A stretch of DNA of 64,000 nt from Calendula officinalis (Eukaryota; Streptophyta; Magnoliopsida; Asterales; Asteraceae): assembly GCA_963853835.1 (NCBI GenBank), contig OY970832.1:39650063-39714062 (forward strand), given 5' to 3'. The notes under the pieces were generated by a model that worked only from the letters and a program-made list of their open reading frames with translations, had not been told where the DNA came from and searched no databases. Both the position numbers and the translations under genes were made by a program. Positions 1-11,800 of the stretch are shown here, in pieces (the stretch's first letter is position 1; the number at the start of each line of letters is the position of its first letter).

Positions 1-3000
1 CAAGGCGCAAGGGTCAAGAGTCAAGGCTCAAGTCTCATGTTTTTAGGCTCAAGGCTGATGGCTCAAGGCTCAAGGCTAGAGGATAAAGGCTCAAGGCTCA
101 AAGCGCAACGCTCAAGGCTGGAGGATCAAGGCTCAAGGCTCAAGGCTCAAGGCTCAAGGCTCAAGCCTCAAGGCTCAAGGCTTGAGGCTCAAGGCTCAAG
201 TCTCAAGGCTCAAGGCTCAAGGCTCAAGGCTCAAGGATGGAGGCTTGAGGCTCAAGGCTCAAGGCTCAAGGCTCCAGGCTCGAGGCTCGAGGCTCCAGGT
301 TCCAGGCTCTAGGCTCCAGCTCAAGGCTCCATGCTCAAGGCTCAAGGCTCAAGGCTCAAGGCTCAAGGCTTAAGGCTCAAGGCTCAAGGATGGAGGCTTG
401 AGGCTCAAGGCTCAAGTCTCAAGGCTCAAGGCTCAAGGCTCAAGGCTCAAGGATGGAGGCTTGAGGCTCAAGGCTCAAGGCTCAAGGCTCCAGGCTCGAG
501 GATCGAGGCTCGAGGCTCGAGGCTCTAGGCTCCAGGCTCAAGGCTCCAGGCTCAAGGCTCAAGGCTCAAGGCTCAAGGCTCAAGGCTCAAGGCTCAAGGC
601 TCAAGGCTCAAGGCTCAAGGTTCAAGGCTCAAGGCTCAAGGCTCAAGGCTCAAGGCTCAAGGCTCAAGGCTCGAGGCTCAACGCTCAAGGCTCAAGGCTC
701 AACGCTCAAGGCTCAAGGCTCAACGCTCAAGGCTCAAGGCTCAACGCTCCAGGCTCAAGCCTCAAGGCTCAACGCTCAAGGCTCAAGGCGCAACGCTCAA
801 GGCTCAAGGCTCAAGGCACAAGGCTCAAGGCTCAAGGCTCAAGGCTCAAGGCTCATGGCTCAAGGCTCAAGACGCAAGGCTCAAGGCGCAAGGGTCAAGA
901 GTCAAGGCTCAAGGCTCATGGCTCAAGGCTCAAGGGTCAAGGCTCAAGGCTCAATGCTCGAGGCTCAAGGCTTGAGGCTCGAGGCTCAAGGCTCGAGGCT
1001 CAAGGCTCGAGGCTCCAGGCTCAAAGGCTCAAGGCTCAAGGCTCAAGGCTCAACGCTCAACGCTCAAGGCTCAAGCTCAATGCTCAAGGCTCAACACTCA
1101 AGGCTCAAGGGTCCAGGCTCAAGGCTCGAGGCTCAAGGCTCAAGGCTCGAGGCTCAAGGCTTCAGGCTCGAGGCTCGAGGCTCGAGGCTCGAGGCTTCAG
1201 GCACAAGGCTCGAGGCGCAAGGCTCAAGAGTCAAGGCTCGAGTCTCATGTTTTAAGGCTCAAGGCTCAATGCTCAAGGCTCAAGGCTCAAGTCTCAAGGC
1301 TCAAGGCTCAAGGCTCAAGGCTCAAGGCTCAAGGCTCAAGGCTCCAGGCTCAAAGCTCAAGGCTCAAGGCTCAATGATCGAGGCTTAAGGCTCGAGGCTC
1401 GAGGCTCGAGGCTCGAGGCTCCAGGCTCCAGGCTCAAAGGCTCAAGGCTCAAGGCGCTAGGTTCAAGGCTCGAGGTTCGAGGCTCGAGGCTCGAGGCTCA
1501 AGGCTCAAGGCTCAAGGCTCAATGCTCAAGGCTCAAGGCTCAAGGCTCACGGATCGAGGCTCCAGGCTCGAGGCTCAAGGCTCGAGGCTCAAGGCTCAAG
1601 GCTAAAGGCTAAAGGCTAAAGGCTCAAGGCTCAAGGCTCAAGCCTCAAGGCTCAAGGCTCAAGGCTCAAGGCTCAAGGCTCAAGGCTCAAGGCTCAAGGC
1701 TCAAGGCTCAAGGCTCAAGGCTCAAGGCTCAAGGCTCAAGGCTCAACGCTCAACGCTCAAGGCTCAAGGCTCAAGACGCAAGGCTCAAGATGCAAGGCTC
1801 AAGGCGCAAGGGTCAAGAGTCATGGCTCAAGGCTCAAGGCTCAAGGCTCGAGGCTCAAGGCTCGAGGCTCAAGGCTCGAGGCTCAAGGCTCGAGGCTCGA
1901 GGCTCGAGGCTCAAGGCTCGAGGCTCGAGGCTCGAGGCTCAAAGGCTCAAGGCTCAACGCTCAACGCTCAACGCTCAACTCTCAAGCTCAATGCTCAAGG
2001 CTCAACACTCAAGGCTCAAGGCTCCAGGCTCAAAGCTCCAGGCTCAAGGATCAAGGATCAAGGAACAAGGCTCAAGGCTCAAGGCTCAAGGCTCAAGGCT
2101 CAAGGCTCAAGACTCAAGACGCAAGGCTCAAGGCGCAAGCGTCAAGAGTCAAGGCTCAAGGCTCATGGCTCAAGGCTCAAGGCTCAAGGATCAAGGCTCA
2201 AGGCTCAAGGCTCAAGGCTCAAGGCTCAAGGCTCAAGGATCAAGGCTCAAGGCTCAAGGCTCAAGGCTCAAGGATCAAGGCTCAAGGCTCAAGGCTCAAG
2301 GCTCAAGGCTCAAGGCTCAAGGCTCAAGGCTCCAGGCTCCAGGCTCAAGGCTCATGGCTCAAGGCTCAACACGCAAGGCGCAAGGGTCAAAGTCAAGGCT
2401 CAAGTCTCATGTTTTTAGGCTCAAGGCTCATGGCTCAAGGCTCAAGGCTAGAGGATAAAGGCTCAAGGCTCAAAGCGCAAGGCTCAAGGCTGGAGGATCA
2501 AGACTCAAGGGTCAAGGCTCAAGGCTCAAGGCTCAAGGCTCAAGGCTCAAGGATGGAGGCTTGAGGCTCAAGGCTCAAGGTTCAAGGCTCAAGGCTCAAG
2601 GCTCATGGCTCAAGGCTCAAGGCTCCAGGCTCGAGGCTCAAGGCTCAAGGCTCCAGGCTCCAGGCTCCAGGCTCCAGGCTCCAGGCTCAAGGCTCCAGGC
2701 TCAAGGCTCAAGGCTCAAGGCTCAACGCTCAAGGCTCAAGGCTCAACGCTCAACGCTCAAGCCTCAAGGCTCAAGGCACAAGGCTCAAGGCTCAAGGCTC
2801 AAGGCTCAAGACGCAAGGCTCAAGGCGCAAGGGTCAAGAGTCAAGGCTCAAGGCTCATGGCTCTAGGCTCAAGGCTCAAGGCTCAAGGCTCAAGGCTCAA
2901 GGCTCAAGGCTCGAGGCTCGAGGCTCAAGGCTCGAGGCTCAAGGCTCTAGGCTAGAGGCTCAAGGCTCAAGGCTCAAGGCTCGAGGCTCAAGGCTCGAGG

Positions 3001-3069
3001 CTCGAGGCTCAAAGGCTCAAGGCTCAAGGCTCAAGGCTCAAGGCTCAAGGCTCAAGGCTCAACGCTCAA

Positions 3070-3960
3070 CGCTCAAGGCTCAAGCTCAATGCTCAAGGCT
3101 CAACACTCAAGGCTCAAGGCTCCAGGCTCCAGACTTAAGGCTCGAGGCTCAAGGCTCAAGGCTCGAGGCTCAAGGCTCAAGGCACTAGGCTCGAGGCTCA
3201 AGGATCGAGGCTCGAGGCTCGAGGTTCGAGGCTCGAGGCTCGAGGCTTCAGGCACAAGGCTCAAGGCACAATGCTCAAGAGTCAAGGCTCGAGTGTCATG
3301 TTTTAAGGCTCAAGGCTCAATGCTCAAGGCTCATGGCATAAGTCTCAAAGGCTCAAGGCTCGAGGCTCCAGGCTCGAGGCTCCAGGCTCGAGGCTCCAGG
3401 CGCAAGGCTCGAGGCTCAAGGCTCAAGGCTCCAGGCTCAAGGCTCAAGGCTCAAGGCTCAAGGCTCAAGGCTCAAGGCTCAAGGCTCAAGGCTCAAGGCT
3501 CAAGGCTCAAGGCTCAAGGCTTGAGGCTCAAGGCTCGAGGCTCGAGGCTCTAGGCTAGAGGCTCAAGGCTCAAGGCTCAAGGCTCGAGGCTCAAGGCTCG
3601 AGGCTCGAGGCTCAAAGGCTCAAGGCTCAAGGCTCAAGGCTCAAGGCTCAACGCTCAACGCTCAAGGCTCAAGCTCAATGCTCAAGGCTCAACACTCAAG
3701 GCTCAAGGCTCCAGGCTCCAGACTTAAGGCTCGAGGCTCAAGGCTCAAGGCTCGAGGCTCGAGGCTCAAGGCACTAGGCTCGAGGCTCAAGGATCGAGGC
3801 TCGAGGCTCGAGGTTCGAGGCTCGAGGCTCGAGGCTTCAGGCACAAGGCTCAAGGCGCAAGGCTCAAGAGTCAAGGCTCGAGTCTCATGTTTTAAGGCTC
3901 AAGGCTCAATGCTCAAGGCTCATGGCATAAGTCTCAAGGGTCAAGGCTCAAGGCTCAAGA
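3070..3960 (+). repeat. 0.59 kb tandem duplication inside the satellite
   Basis: The variant pattern starting at 3089 recurs at 3678, an offset of 589 bases. It includes the sequence beginning TCAATGCTCAAGGCTCAACA, a TTAAGGCTCGAGG stretch, GGCACTAGG, a run of GGCTCGA units, and the CTCATGTTTTAAGG or CTCATG marker. The copies differ by a few substitutions and by whole heptamers. Just downstream, at about 4000-4090 and 4127-4215, a ~126-bp block rich in GGCTCGA and containing CTCGGGATCGAGG is also repeated. Confidence 0.8.
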
Positions 3961-4560
3961 CTCGAGGCTGAAGGCTCGAGGCTCGAGGGTCGAGGCTCAA
4001 GGATCGAGGCTCGAGGCTCGGGATCGAGGCTCCAGGCTCGAGGCTCGAGGCTCGAGGCTCGAGGCTCGAGGCTCGAGGCTCCAGGCTCAAAGGCTCCAGG
4101 CTCAAGGCTCGAGGCTCGAGGCTCAAGGATCGAGGCTCGAGGCTCGGGATCGAGGCTCCAGGCTCGAGGCTCGAGGCTCGAGGCTCGAGGCTCGAGGCTC
4201 CAGGCTCAAAGGCTCCAGGCTCAAGGCTCCAGGCTCGAGGCTCCAGGCGCAAGGCTCCAGGCTCAAGGCTCAAGGCTCAAGGCTCAAGGCTCAAGGATCA
4301 AGGCTCAAGGCTCAAGGGTCAAGGCTCAAGGCTCAAGGCTCAAGGCTCCAGGCTCCAGGCTCCAAGCTCAAGGCTCATGGCTCAAGGCTCAACACGAAAG
4401 GCGCAAGGGTCAAGAGTCAAGGCTCAAGTCTCATGGCTCAAGTCTCATGGCTCAAGGCTCATGGCTAAAGGCTCAAGGCTAGAGGATAAAGGCTCAAGGC
4501 TCAAAGCGCAAGGCTCAAGGCTGGAGGATCAAGGCTCAAGGCTCAAGGCTCAAGGCTCAA

Positions 4561-7500
4561 GGCTCAAGGCTCAAGCCTCAAGGCTCAAGGCTCAAGGCTC
4601 AAGGATGGAGGCTCAAGGCTCAAGGATCAAGGCTCAAGGCTCAAGGCTCAAGGCTCAAGGCTCAAGGCTCAAGGATGGAGGCTTGAGGCTCAAGGCTCAA
4701 GGCTCAAGGCTCAAGGCTCAAGGCTCCAGGCTCGAGGCTCGAGGCTCCAGGCTCAAGGCTCAAGGCTCAAGGCTCAAGGCTCAAGGTTCAAGGCTCAAGG
4801 CTCAAGGCTCAAGGCTCAAGGCTCAAGGCTCAACGCTCAAGGCTCAACGCTCAACGCTCAAGGATCAAGGCTCAACGCTCAAGGCTCAAGGCTCAACGCT
4901 CAAGGCTCAAGCCTCCAGGCTCAACGCTCAAGGCTCAAGGCGCAACGCTCAAGGCTCAAGGCTCAAGGCACAATGCTCAAGGCTCAAGGCTCAAGGCTCA
5001 TGGCTCAAGGCTCAAGACGCAAGGCTCAAGGCGCAAGGGTCAAGAGTCAAGGCTCCAGGCTCAAGGCTCAAGGCTCAAGGCTGGCTCAAGGCTCAAGGCT
5101 CAAGGCTCAAGGCTCAAGGCTCAAGGCTCAAGGCTCAAGGCTCAAGGCTCAAGGCTCAAGGCTCAAGGCTCAAGGCTCAAGGCTCAAGGCTCAAGGCTCA
5201 AGGCTCAAGGCTCAAGGCTCAACGCTCAACGCTCAAGGCTCAAGGCTCAACGCTCAAGGCTCAAGGCTCAAGGCTCAAGCCTCCAGGCTCAACGCTCAAG
5301 GCTCAAGGCGCAACGCTCAAGGCTCAAGGCTCAAGGCACAAGGCTCAAGGCTCAAGGCTCATGGCTCAAGGCTCAAGACGCGAGGCTCAAGGCGCAAGGG
5401 TCAAGAGTCAAGGCTCAAGGCTCAAGGCTCAAGGCTCAATGCTCGAGGCTCAAGGCTCAAGGCTCGAGGCTCAAGGCTTCAGGCTCGAGGCTCGAGGCTC
5501 GAGGCTCGAGGCTCGAGGCTCGAGGCTCGAGGCTCGAGGCTCGAGGCTCGAGGCTTCAGGCACAAGGCTCGAGGCGCAAGGCTCAAGAGTCAAGGCTCGA
5601 GTCTCATGTTTTAAGGCTCAAGGCTCAAGGCTCAATGCTCAAGGCTCAAGTCTCAAGGCTCAAGGCTCAAGGCTCAAGGCTCAAGGCTCAAGGCTCAAGG
5701 CTCAAGGTTCAAGGATCGAGGCTTAAGGCTCGGTCTCCAGGCTCCAGGCTCAAAGGCTCGAGGCTCGAGGCTCGAGGCTCGAGGCTCGAGGCTCGAGGCT
5801 CAAGGCTCAAGGCTCCAGGCTCAAGGCTCAAGGCGCAAGGTTCAAGGCTCAAGGCTCAAGGCTCAAGGCTCAAGGCTCAAGGCTCAATGCTCAAGGCTCA
5901 AGGCTCAAGGCTCAAGGCTCAAGGCTCAAGGGTCAAGGCTCACGGCTCGAGGCTCCAGGCTCGAGGCTCGAGGCTCGAGGCTCCAGGCTCCAGGCTCCAG
6001 GCTCAAGGCTCAAGGCTCAAGGCTCAAGGCTCAAGGCTCAAGGCTCAAGGCTCAAGGCTCAAGGCTCACGGCTCAAGGCTCCAGGCTCAAGGCTCCAGGC
6101 TCCAGCCTCAAGGCTCCAGCCTCAAGGCTCAAGGCTCAAGGCTCGAGGCTCAAGGCTCGAGGCTCCAGGCTCGAGGCTTTAGGTGCAAGGCTCCAGGCTC
6201 CAGGCTCCAGGCTCAAGTCTCAAGGCTCAAGGCTCAAGGCTCAAGGCTCGAGGCTCGAGGATCAAGGCTCGAGGCTCCAGGCTCAAGGCTCAAGGCTCAA
6301 GGCTCAAGGCTCAAGGCTCAAGGCTCAAGGCTCAAGGCTCATGGCTCAAGGCTCAAGACGCAAGGCTCAAGGCGCAAGGGTCAAGAGTCAAGGCTCAAGG
6401 CTCATTGCTCAAGGCTCATGGCTTAAGGCTCAAGGCTCAAGGCTCAAGGCTCGAGGCTCGAGGCTCAAGGATCGAGGCTCAAGGCTCGAGGCTCAAGGCT
6501 CGAGGCTCGAGGCTCAAGGCTCGAGGATCGAGGCTCCAGGCTCAAAGGCTCAAGGCTCAAGGCTAAAGGCTTAACGCTCAAGGCTCAAGCTCAATGCTGA
6601 AGGCTCAACACTCAAGGCTCAAGGCTCCAGGCTCAAGGCTCCAGGCTCCAGGCTCAAGGCTCCAGGCTCGAGGCTCAAGGCTCCAGGCTCCAGGCTCAAG
6701 GCTCCAGGCTCGAGGCTCCAGGCTCAAGGCTCAAGGCTCAAGGCTCGAGGCTCAAGGCTCGAGGCTCCAGGCTCGAGGCTCCAGGCGCAAGGCTCCAGGC
6801 TCCAGGCTCCAGGCTCAAGGCTCAAGGCTCAAGGGTCAAGGCTCAAGGCTCAAGGGTCAAGGCTCAAGGCTCAAGGCTCAAGGCTCAAGGCTCAAGGCTC
6901 AAGGCTCAAGGCTCGAGGATCAAGGCTCGAGGCTCCAGGCTCAAGGCTCAAGGCTCAACGCTCAAGGCTCAAGGCTCAAGGCTCAAGGCTCAAGGCTCAA
7001 GGCTCAAGGCTCATGGCTCAAGGCTCAAGACGCAAGGCTCAAGGCGCAAGGGTCAAGAGTCAAGGCTCAAGGCTCATTTTCTCAAGGCTCATGGCTAAAG
7101 GCTTAAGGCTCAAGGCTCAAGGCTCAAGGCTCGAGGCTCAAGGCTCGAGGCTCAAGGATCGAGGCTCCAGGCTCGAGGCTCGAGGCTCGAGGCTCGAGGC
7201 TCGAGGCTCGAGGCTCGAGGCTCAAGGCTCGAGGATCGAGGCTCCAGGCTCAAAGGCTCAAGGCTCAACGCTCAAGGCTCAAGCTCAATGCTGAAGGCTC
7301 AACACTCAAGGCTCAAGGCTCCAGGCTCAAAGCTCCAGGCTCCAGGCTCAAGGCTCCAGGCTCGAGGCTCAAGGCTCGAGGCTCAAGGCTCAAGGCTCAA
7401 GGCTCAAGGGTCAAGGGTCAAGGCTCATGTCTCAAGGCTCAAGGCTCAAGGCTCAACACTCAAGGGACAAGGGTCAAGGGTCAAGGCTCATGTCTCAAGG

Positions 7501-8830
7501 CTCAAGGCTCAAGGCTCAAGTCTCAAGGGTCAGGGGTCAAGGGTCAAGGGTCAAGGCTCAACGCTCAAGGCTCAAGGCTCAAGGCTCAAGGCTCGAGGCT
7601 CGAGGCTCGAGGGTCAAGGGTAAAGGGTTAATGGTCAAGGCTCAAGGCTGAACACTCATGGGTCAAGGGTCAAGGCTCAATGCTCAAGTCTCAAGGCTGA
7701 ACACTCATGGGTCAAGGCTCAAGGCTCAAGGCTCAAGTCTCAAGGCTCAAGGTTCAAGGCTCAAGGCTTAAGGCTCAAGGCTCAAGGCTCAAGGCTCAAG
7801 GCTCAAGGGTCAAGGCTCAAGGCTCAAGGGTCAAGCCTTAAGGCTCAGGGCTCAAGGCTCAAAGCTCAAGGCTCAAGGCTCAAGGCTCAAGGCTCAAGGC
7901 TCAAGGGTCAAGGCTCAAGGCTCAAGGCTGAACACTCATGGGTCAAGGGTCAAGGGTCAAGGCTCAAGTCTCAAGGCTCAAGGTTCAAGGCTCAAGGCTT
8001 AAGGCTCAAGCCTCAAGGTTCAAGGCTCGAGGCTCGAGGCTCAAGGTTTAAGGCCCAAGGCTCAAGGCTCAAGGGTCAAGGCTCAAGGCTCAAGGCTCAA
8101 GGATCTAGGCTCAAGGCTCAAGGCTCAAGGCTCCAGGCTCAAGGCTCAAGGCTCAAGGCTCAAGGCTCAAGGCTCAAGGTTCAAGGCTCAAGACTCATGG
8201 CTCAAGGCAAAAGGGTCAAGGTTAAAGGCTCAAGGCTTAAGGCTCAAGGCTCAAGGCTCAAGTAACTGCTCAAGGGTCAAGGCTTAAAACTCAAGGCTCA
8301 ACGCTCAAATATGAAGGGCTCAAGGCAAAAGGCTCAAGGCTCAAGTCTTAAGGCTCAAGGCTCAAGGCTCAAGGCACAACGCTCAAGGCTCAACGGTCAA
8401 GGTTCAAGGGTCAAGGCTCAAAAGTCAAGGCTCAACGCTCAAATATGAAGGGCTCAAGGCAAAAGGCTCAAGGCTCAAGGCTTAAGGCTCAAAGTTAAGC
8501 CTCAAGGCTCAACGCTCACGAATCAAGGATCACGGCTCAAAGCTCAAGGCACAAGGCTCAAGGCTCAAGGGTCATGGCTCAAGGTTCAAAACAAAGGTCA
8601 AGGTTCAAGGCTCAAGGCTCCAGGCTTAAGGCTCCAGGCTCAAGGGTGAAGGGTCAAGGCTCAAGGCTCATAGTGCTCGAGGCTCAAGGCTCAAGGGTCA
8701 CGGATCAAGGCTCAAAAGTCAAAGGTCAAGGTTCAAGGCTCAAGGATCAAGGCTTAAGGCTCAAGGCTCAAGGCTCAAGGCTCAAGGCTCATGGCTCAAG
8801 GCTCTCAGTGCTCGAGGCTCAAGGCTCAAG
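4561..8830 (+). repeat. ~4.3 kb higher-order unit, copy 1
   Basis: Rare markers in this stretch reappear in the same order about 4.27-4.43 kb downstream. They are the GGATGGAGGCTCAAGG motif (4603 and 8872), CTCATTTTCTCAAGG (7075 and 11496), GGGTTAATGGTCAAGG (7626 and 12039), the GTAACTGCTCAAGGG motif (8261 and 12668), two CAAATATGAAGGG markers (8306, 8440 and 12712, 12873) and CTCTCAGTGCTCGAGG (8802 and 13235). The offset grows from 4269 to 4433 because heptamer runs changed length after duplication. The edges are approximate. Confidence 0.85.
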
Positions 8831-11800
8831 GCTCAAGGCTCAAGCCTCAAGGCTCAAGGCTCAAGGCTCAAGGATGGAGGCTCAAGGCTCAAGGATCAAG
8901 GCTCAAGGCTCAAGGCTCAAGGCTCAAGGCTCAAGGCTCAAGGATGGAGGCTTGAGGCTCAAGGCTCAAGGCTCAAGGCTCAAGGCTCAAGGCTCCAGGC
9001 TCGAGGCTCGAGGCTCCAGGCTCCAGGCTCCAGGCTCTAGGCTCCAGGCTCAAGGCTCAAGGCTCAAGGCTGGCTCAAGGCTCAAGGCTCAAGGCTCAAG
9101 GCTCAAGGCTCAAGGTTCAAGGCTCAAGGCTCAAGGCTCAAGGCTCAAGGCTCAAGGCTCAAGGCTCAAGGCTCAACGCTCAACGCTCAAGGATCAAGGC
9201 TCAACGCTCAAGGCTCAAGGCTCAACGCTCAAGGCTCAAGCCTCCAGGCTCAACGCTCAAGGCTCAAGGCGCAACGCTCAAGGCTCAAGGCTCAAGGCAC
9301 AATGCTCAAGGCTCAAGGCTCAAGGCTCATGGCTCAAGGCTCAAGACGCAAGGCTCAAGGCGCAAGGGTCAAGAGTCAAGGCTCCAGGCTCAAGGCTCAA
9401 GGCTCAAGGCTGGCTCAAGGCTCAAGGCTCAAGGCTCAAGGCTCAAGGCTCAAGGCTCAAGGCTCAAGGCTCAAGGCTCAAGGCTCAAGGCTCAAGGCTC
9501 AAGGCTCAAGGCTCAAGGCTCAAGGCTCAAGGCTCAAGGCTCAACGCTCAACGCTCAAGGCTCAAGGCTCAACGCTCAAGGCTCAAGGCTCAAGGCTCAA
9601 GCCTCCAGGCTCAACGCTCAAGGCTCAAGGCGCAACGCTCAAGGCTCAAGGCTCAAGGCACAAGGCTCAAGGCTCAAGGCTCAAGGCTCATGGCTCAAGG
9701 CTCAAGACGCGAGGCTCAAGGCGCAAGGGTCAGGAGTCAAGGCTCAAGGCTCAAGGCTCAAGGCTCAAGGCTCAAGGCTCAAGGCTCAAGGCTCAAGGCT
9801 CAAGGCTCAATGCTCGAGGCTCAAGGCTCAAGGCTCGAGGCTCAAGGCTTCAGGCTCGAGGCTCGAGGCTCGAGGCTCGAGGCTCGAGGCTCGAGGCTCG
9901 AGGCTCGAGGCTCGAGGCTCGAGGCTTCAGGCACAAGGCTCGAGGCGCAAGGCTCAAGAGTCAAGGCTCGAGTCTCATGTTTTAAGGCTACAGGCTCAAG
10001 GCTCAATGCTCAAGGCTCAAGTCTCAAGGCTCAAGGCTCAAGGCTCAAGGCTCAAGGCTCAAGGCTCAAGGCTCAAGGCTCAAGGCTCAAGGTTCAAGGA
10101 TCGAGGCTTAAGGCTCGGTCTCCAGGCTCCAGGCTCCAGGCTCAAAGGCTCGAGGCTCGAGGCTCGAGGCTCGAGGCTCGAGGCTCAAGGCTCAAGGCTC
10201 AAGGCTCCAGGCTCAAGGCGCAAGGCGCAAGGTTCAAGGCTCAAGGCTCAAGGCTCAAGGCTCAAGGCTCAATGCTCAAGGCTCAAGGCTCAAGGCTCAA
10301 GGCTCAATGCTCAAGGCTCAAGGGTCAAGGCTCACGGCTCGAGGCTCCAGGCTCAAGGCTCGAGGCTCGAGGCTCGAGGCTCCAGGCTCCAGGCTCCAGG
10401 CTCCAGGCTCAAGGCTCAAGGCTCAAGGCTCAAGGCTCAAGGCTCAAGGCTCAAGGCTCAAGGCTCAAGGCTCAAGGCTCACGGCTCAAGGCTCCAGGCT
10501 CAAGGCTCCAGGCTCCAGCCTCAAGGCTCCAGCCTCCAGGCTCAAGGCTCAAGGCTCGAGGCTCAAGGCTCGAGGCTCCAGGCTCGAGGCTTTAGGCGCA
10601 AGGCTCCAGGCTCCAGGCTCCAGGCTCAAGGCTCAAGGCTCAAGGCTCAAGGCTCAAGGCTCGAGGCTCGAGGATCAAGGCTCGAGGCTCCAGGCTCAAG
10701 GCTCAAGGCTCAAGGCTCAAGGCTCAAGGCTCAAGGCTCAAGGCTCAAGGCTCAAGGCTCATGGCTCAAGGCTCAAGTCGCAAGGCTCAAGGCGCAAGGG
10801 TCAAGAGTCAAGGCTCAAGGCTCATTGCTCAAGGCTCATGGCTTAAGGCTCAAGGCTCAAGGCTCAAGGCTCGAGGCTCGAGGCTCAAGGATCGAGGCTC
10901 AAGGCTCGAGGCTCAAGGCTCGAGGCTCGAGGCTCAAGGCTCGAGGATCGAGGCTCCAGGCTCAAAGGCTCAAGGCTCAAGGCTAAAGGCTTAACGCTCA
11001 AGGCTCAAGCTCAATGCTGAAGGCTCAACACTCAAGGCTCAAGGCTCCAGGCTCAAAGCTCCAGGCTCCAGGCTCAAGGCTCCAGGCTCGAGGCTCAAGG
11101 CTCCAGGCTCCAGGCTCAAGGCTCCAGGCTCGAGGCTCCAGGCTCAAGGCTCCAGGCTCAAGGCTCCAGGCTCAAGGCTCGAGGCTCCAGGCTCGAGGCT
11201 CCAGGCGCAAGGCTCCAGGCTCCAGGCTCCAGGCTCAAGGCTCAAGGCTCCAGGCTCAAGGCTCAAGGCTCAAGGGTCAAGGCTCAAGGCTCAAGGCTCA
11301 AGGCTCAAGGCTCAAGGCTCAAGGCTCAAGGCTCAAGGCTCGAGGATCAAGGCTCGAGGCTCCAGGCTCAAGGCTCAAGGCTCAAGGCTCAAGGCTCAAG
11401 GCTCAAGGCTCAAGGCTCAAGGCTCAAGGCTCATGGCTCAAGGCTCAAGACGCAAGGCTCAAGGCGCAAGGGTCAAGAGTCAAGGCTCAAGGCTCATTTT
11501 CTCAAGGCTCATGGCTAAAGGCTTAAGGCTCAAGGCTCAAGGCTCAAGGCTCGAGGCTCAAGGCTCGAGGCTCAAGGATCGAGGCTCAAGGCTCGAGGCT
11601 CGAGGCTCGAGGCTCGAGGCTCAAGGCTCGAGGATCGAGGCTCCAGGCTCAAAGGCTCAAGGCTCAACGCTCAAGGCTCAAGCTCAATGCTGAAGGCTCA
11701 ACACTCAAGGCTCAAGGCTCCAGGCTCAAAGCTCCAGGCTCCAGGCTCAAGGCTCCAGGCTCGAGGCTCAAGGCTCGAGGCTCAAGGCTCGAGGCTCAAG

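Noticed and set aside
3100..4273. Minus-strand frames reading LEPRALS-type repeats
   Set aside because: They exist only where GGCTCGA and similar variants remove the regular TGA stop of the minus-strand consensus.
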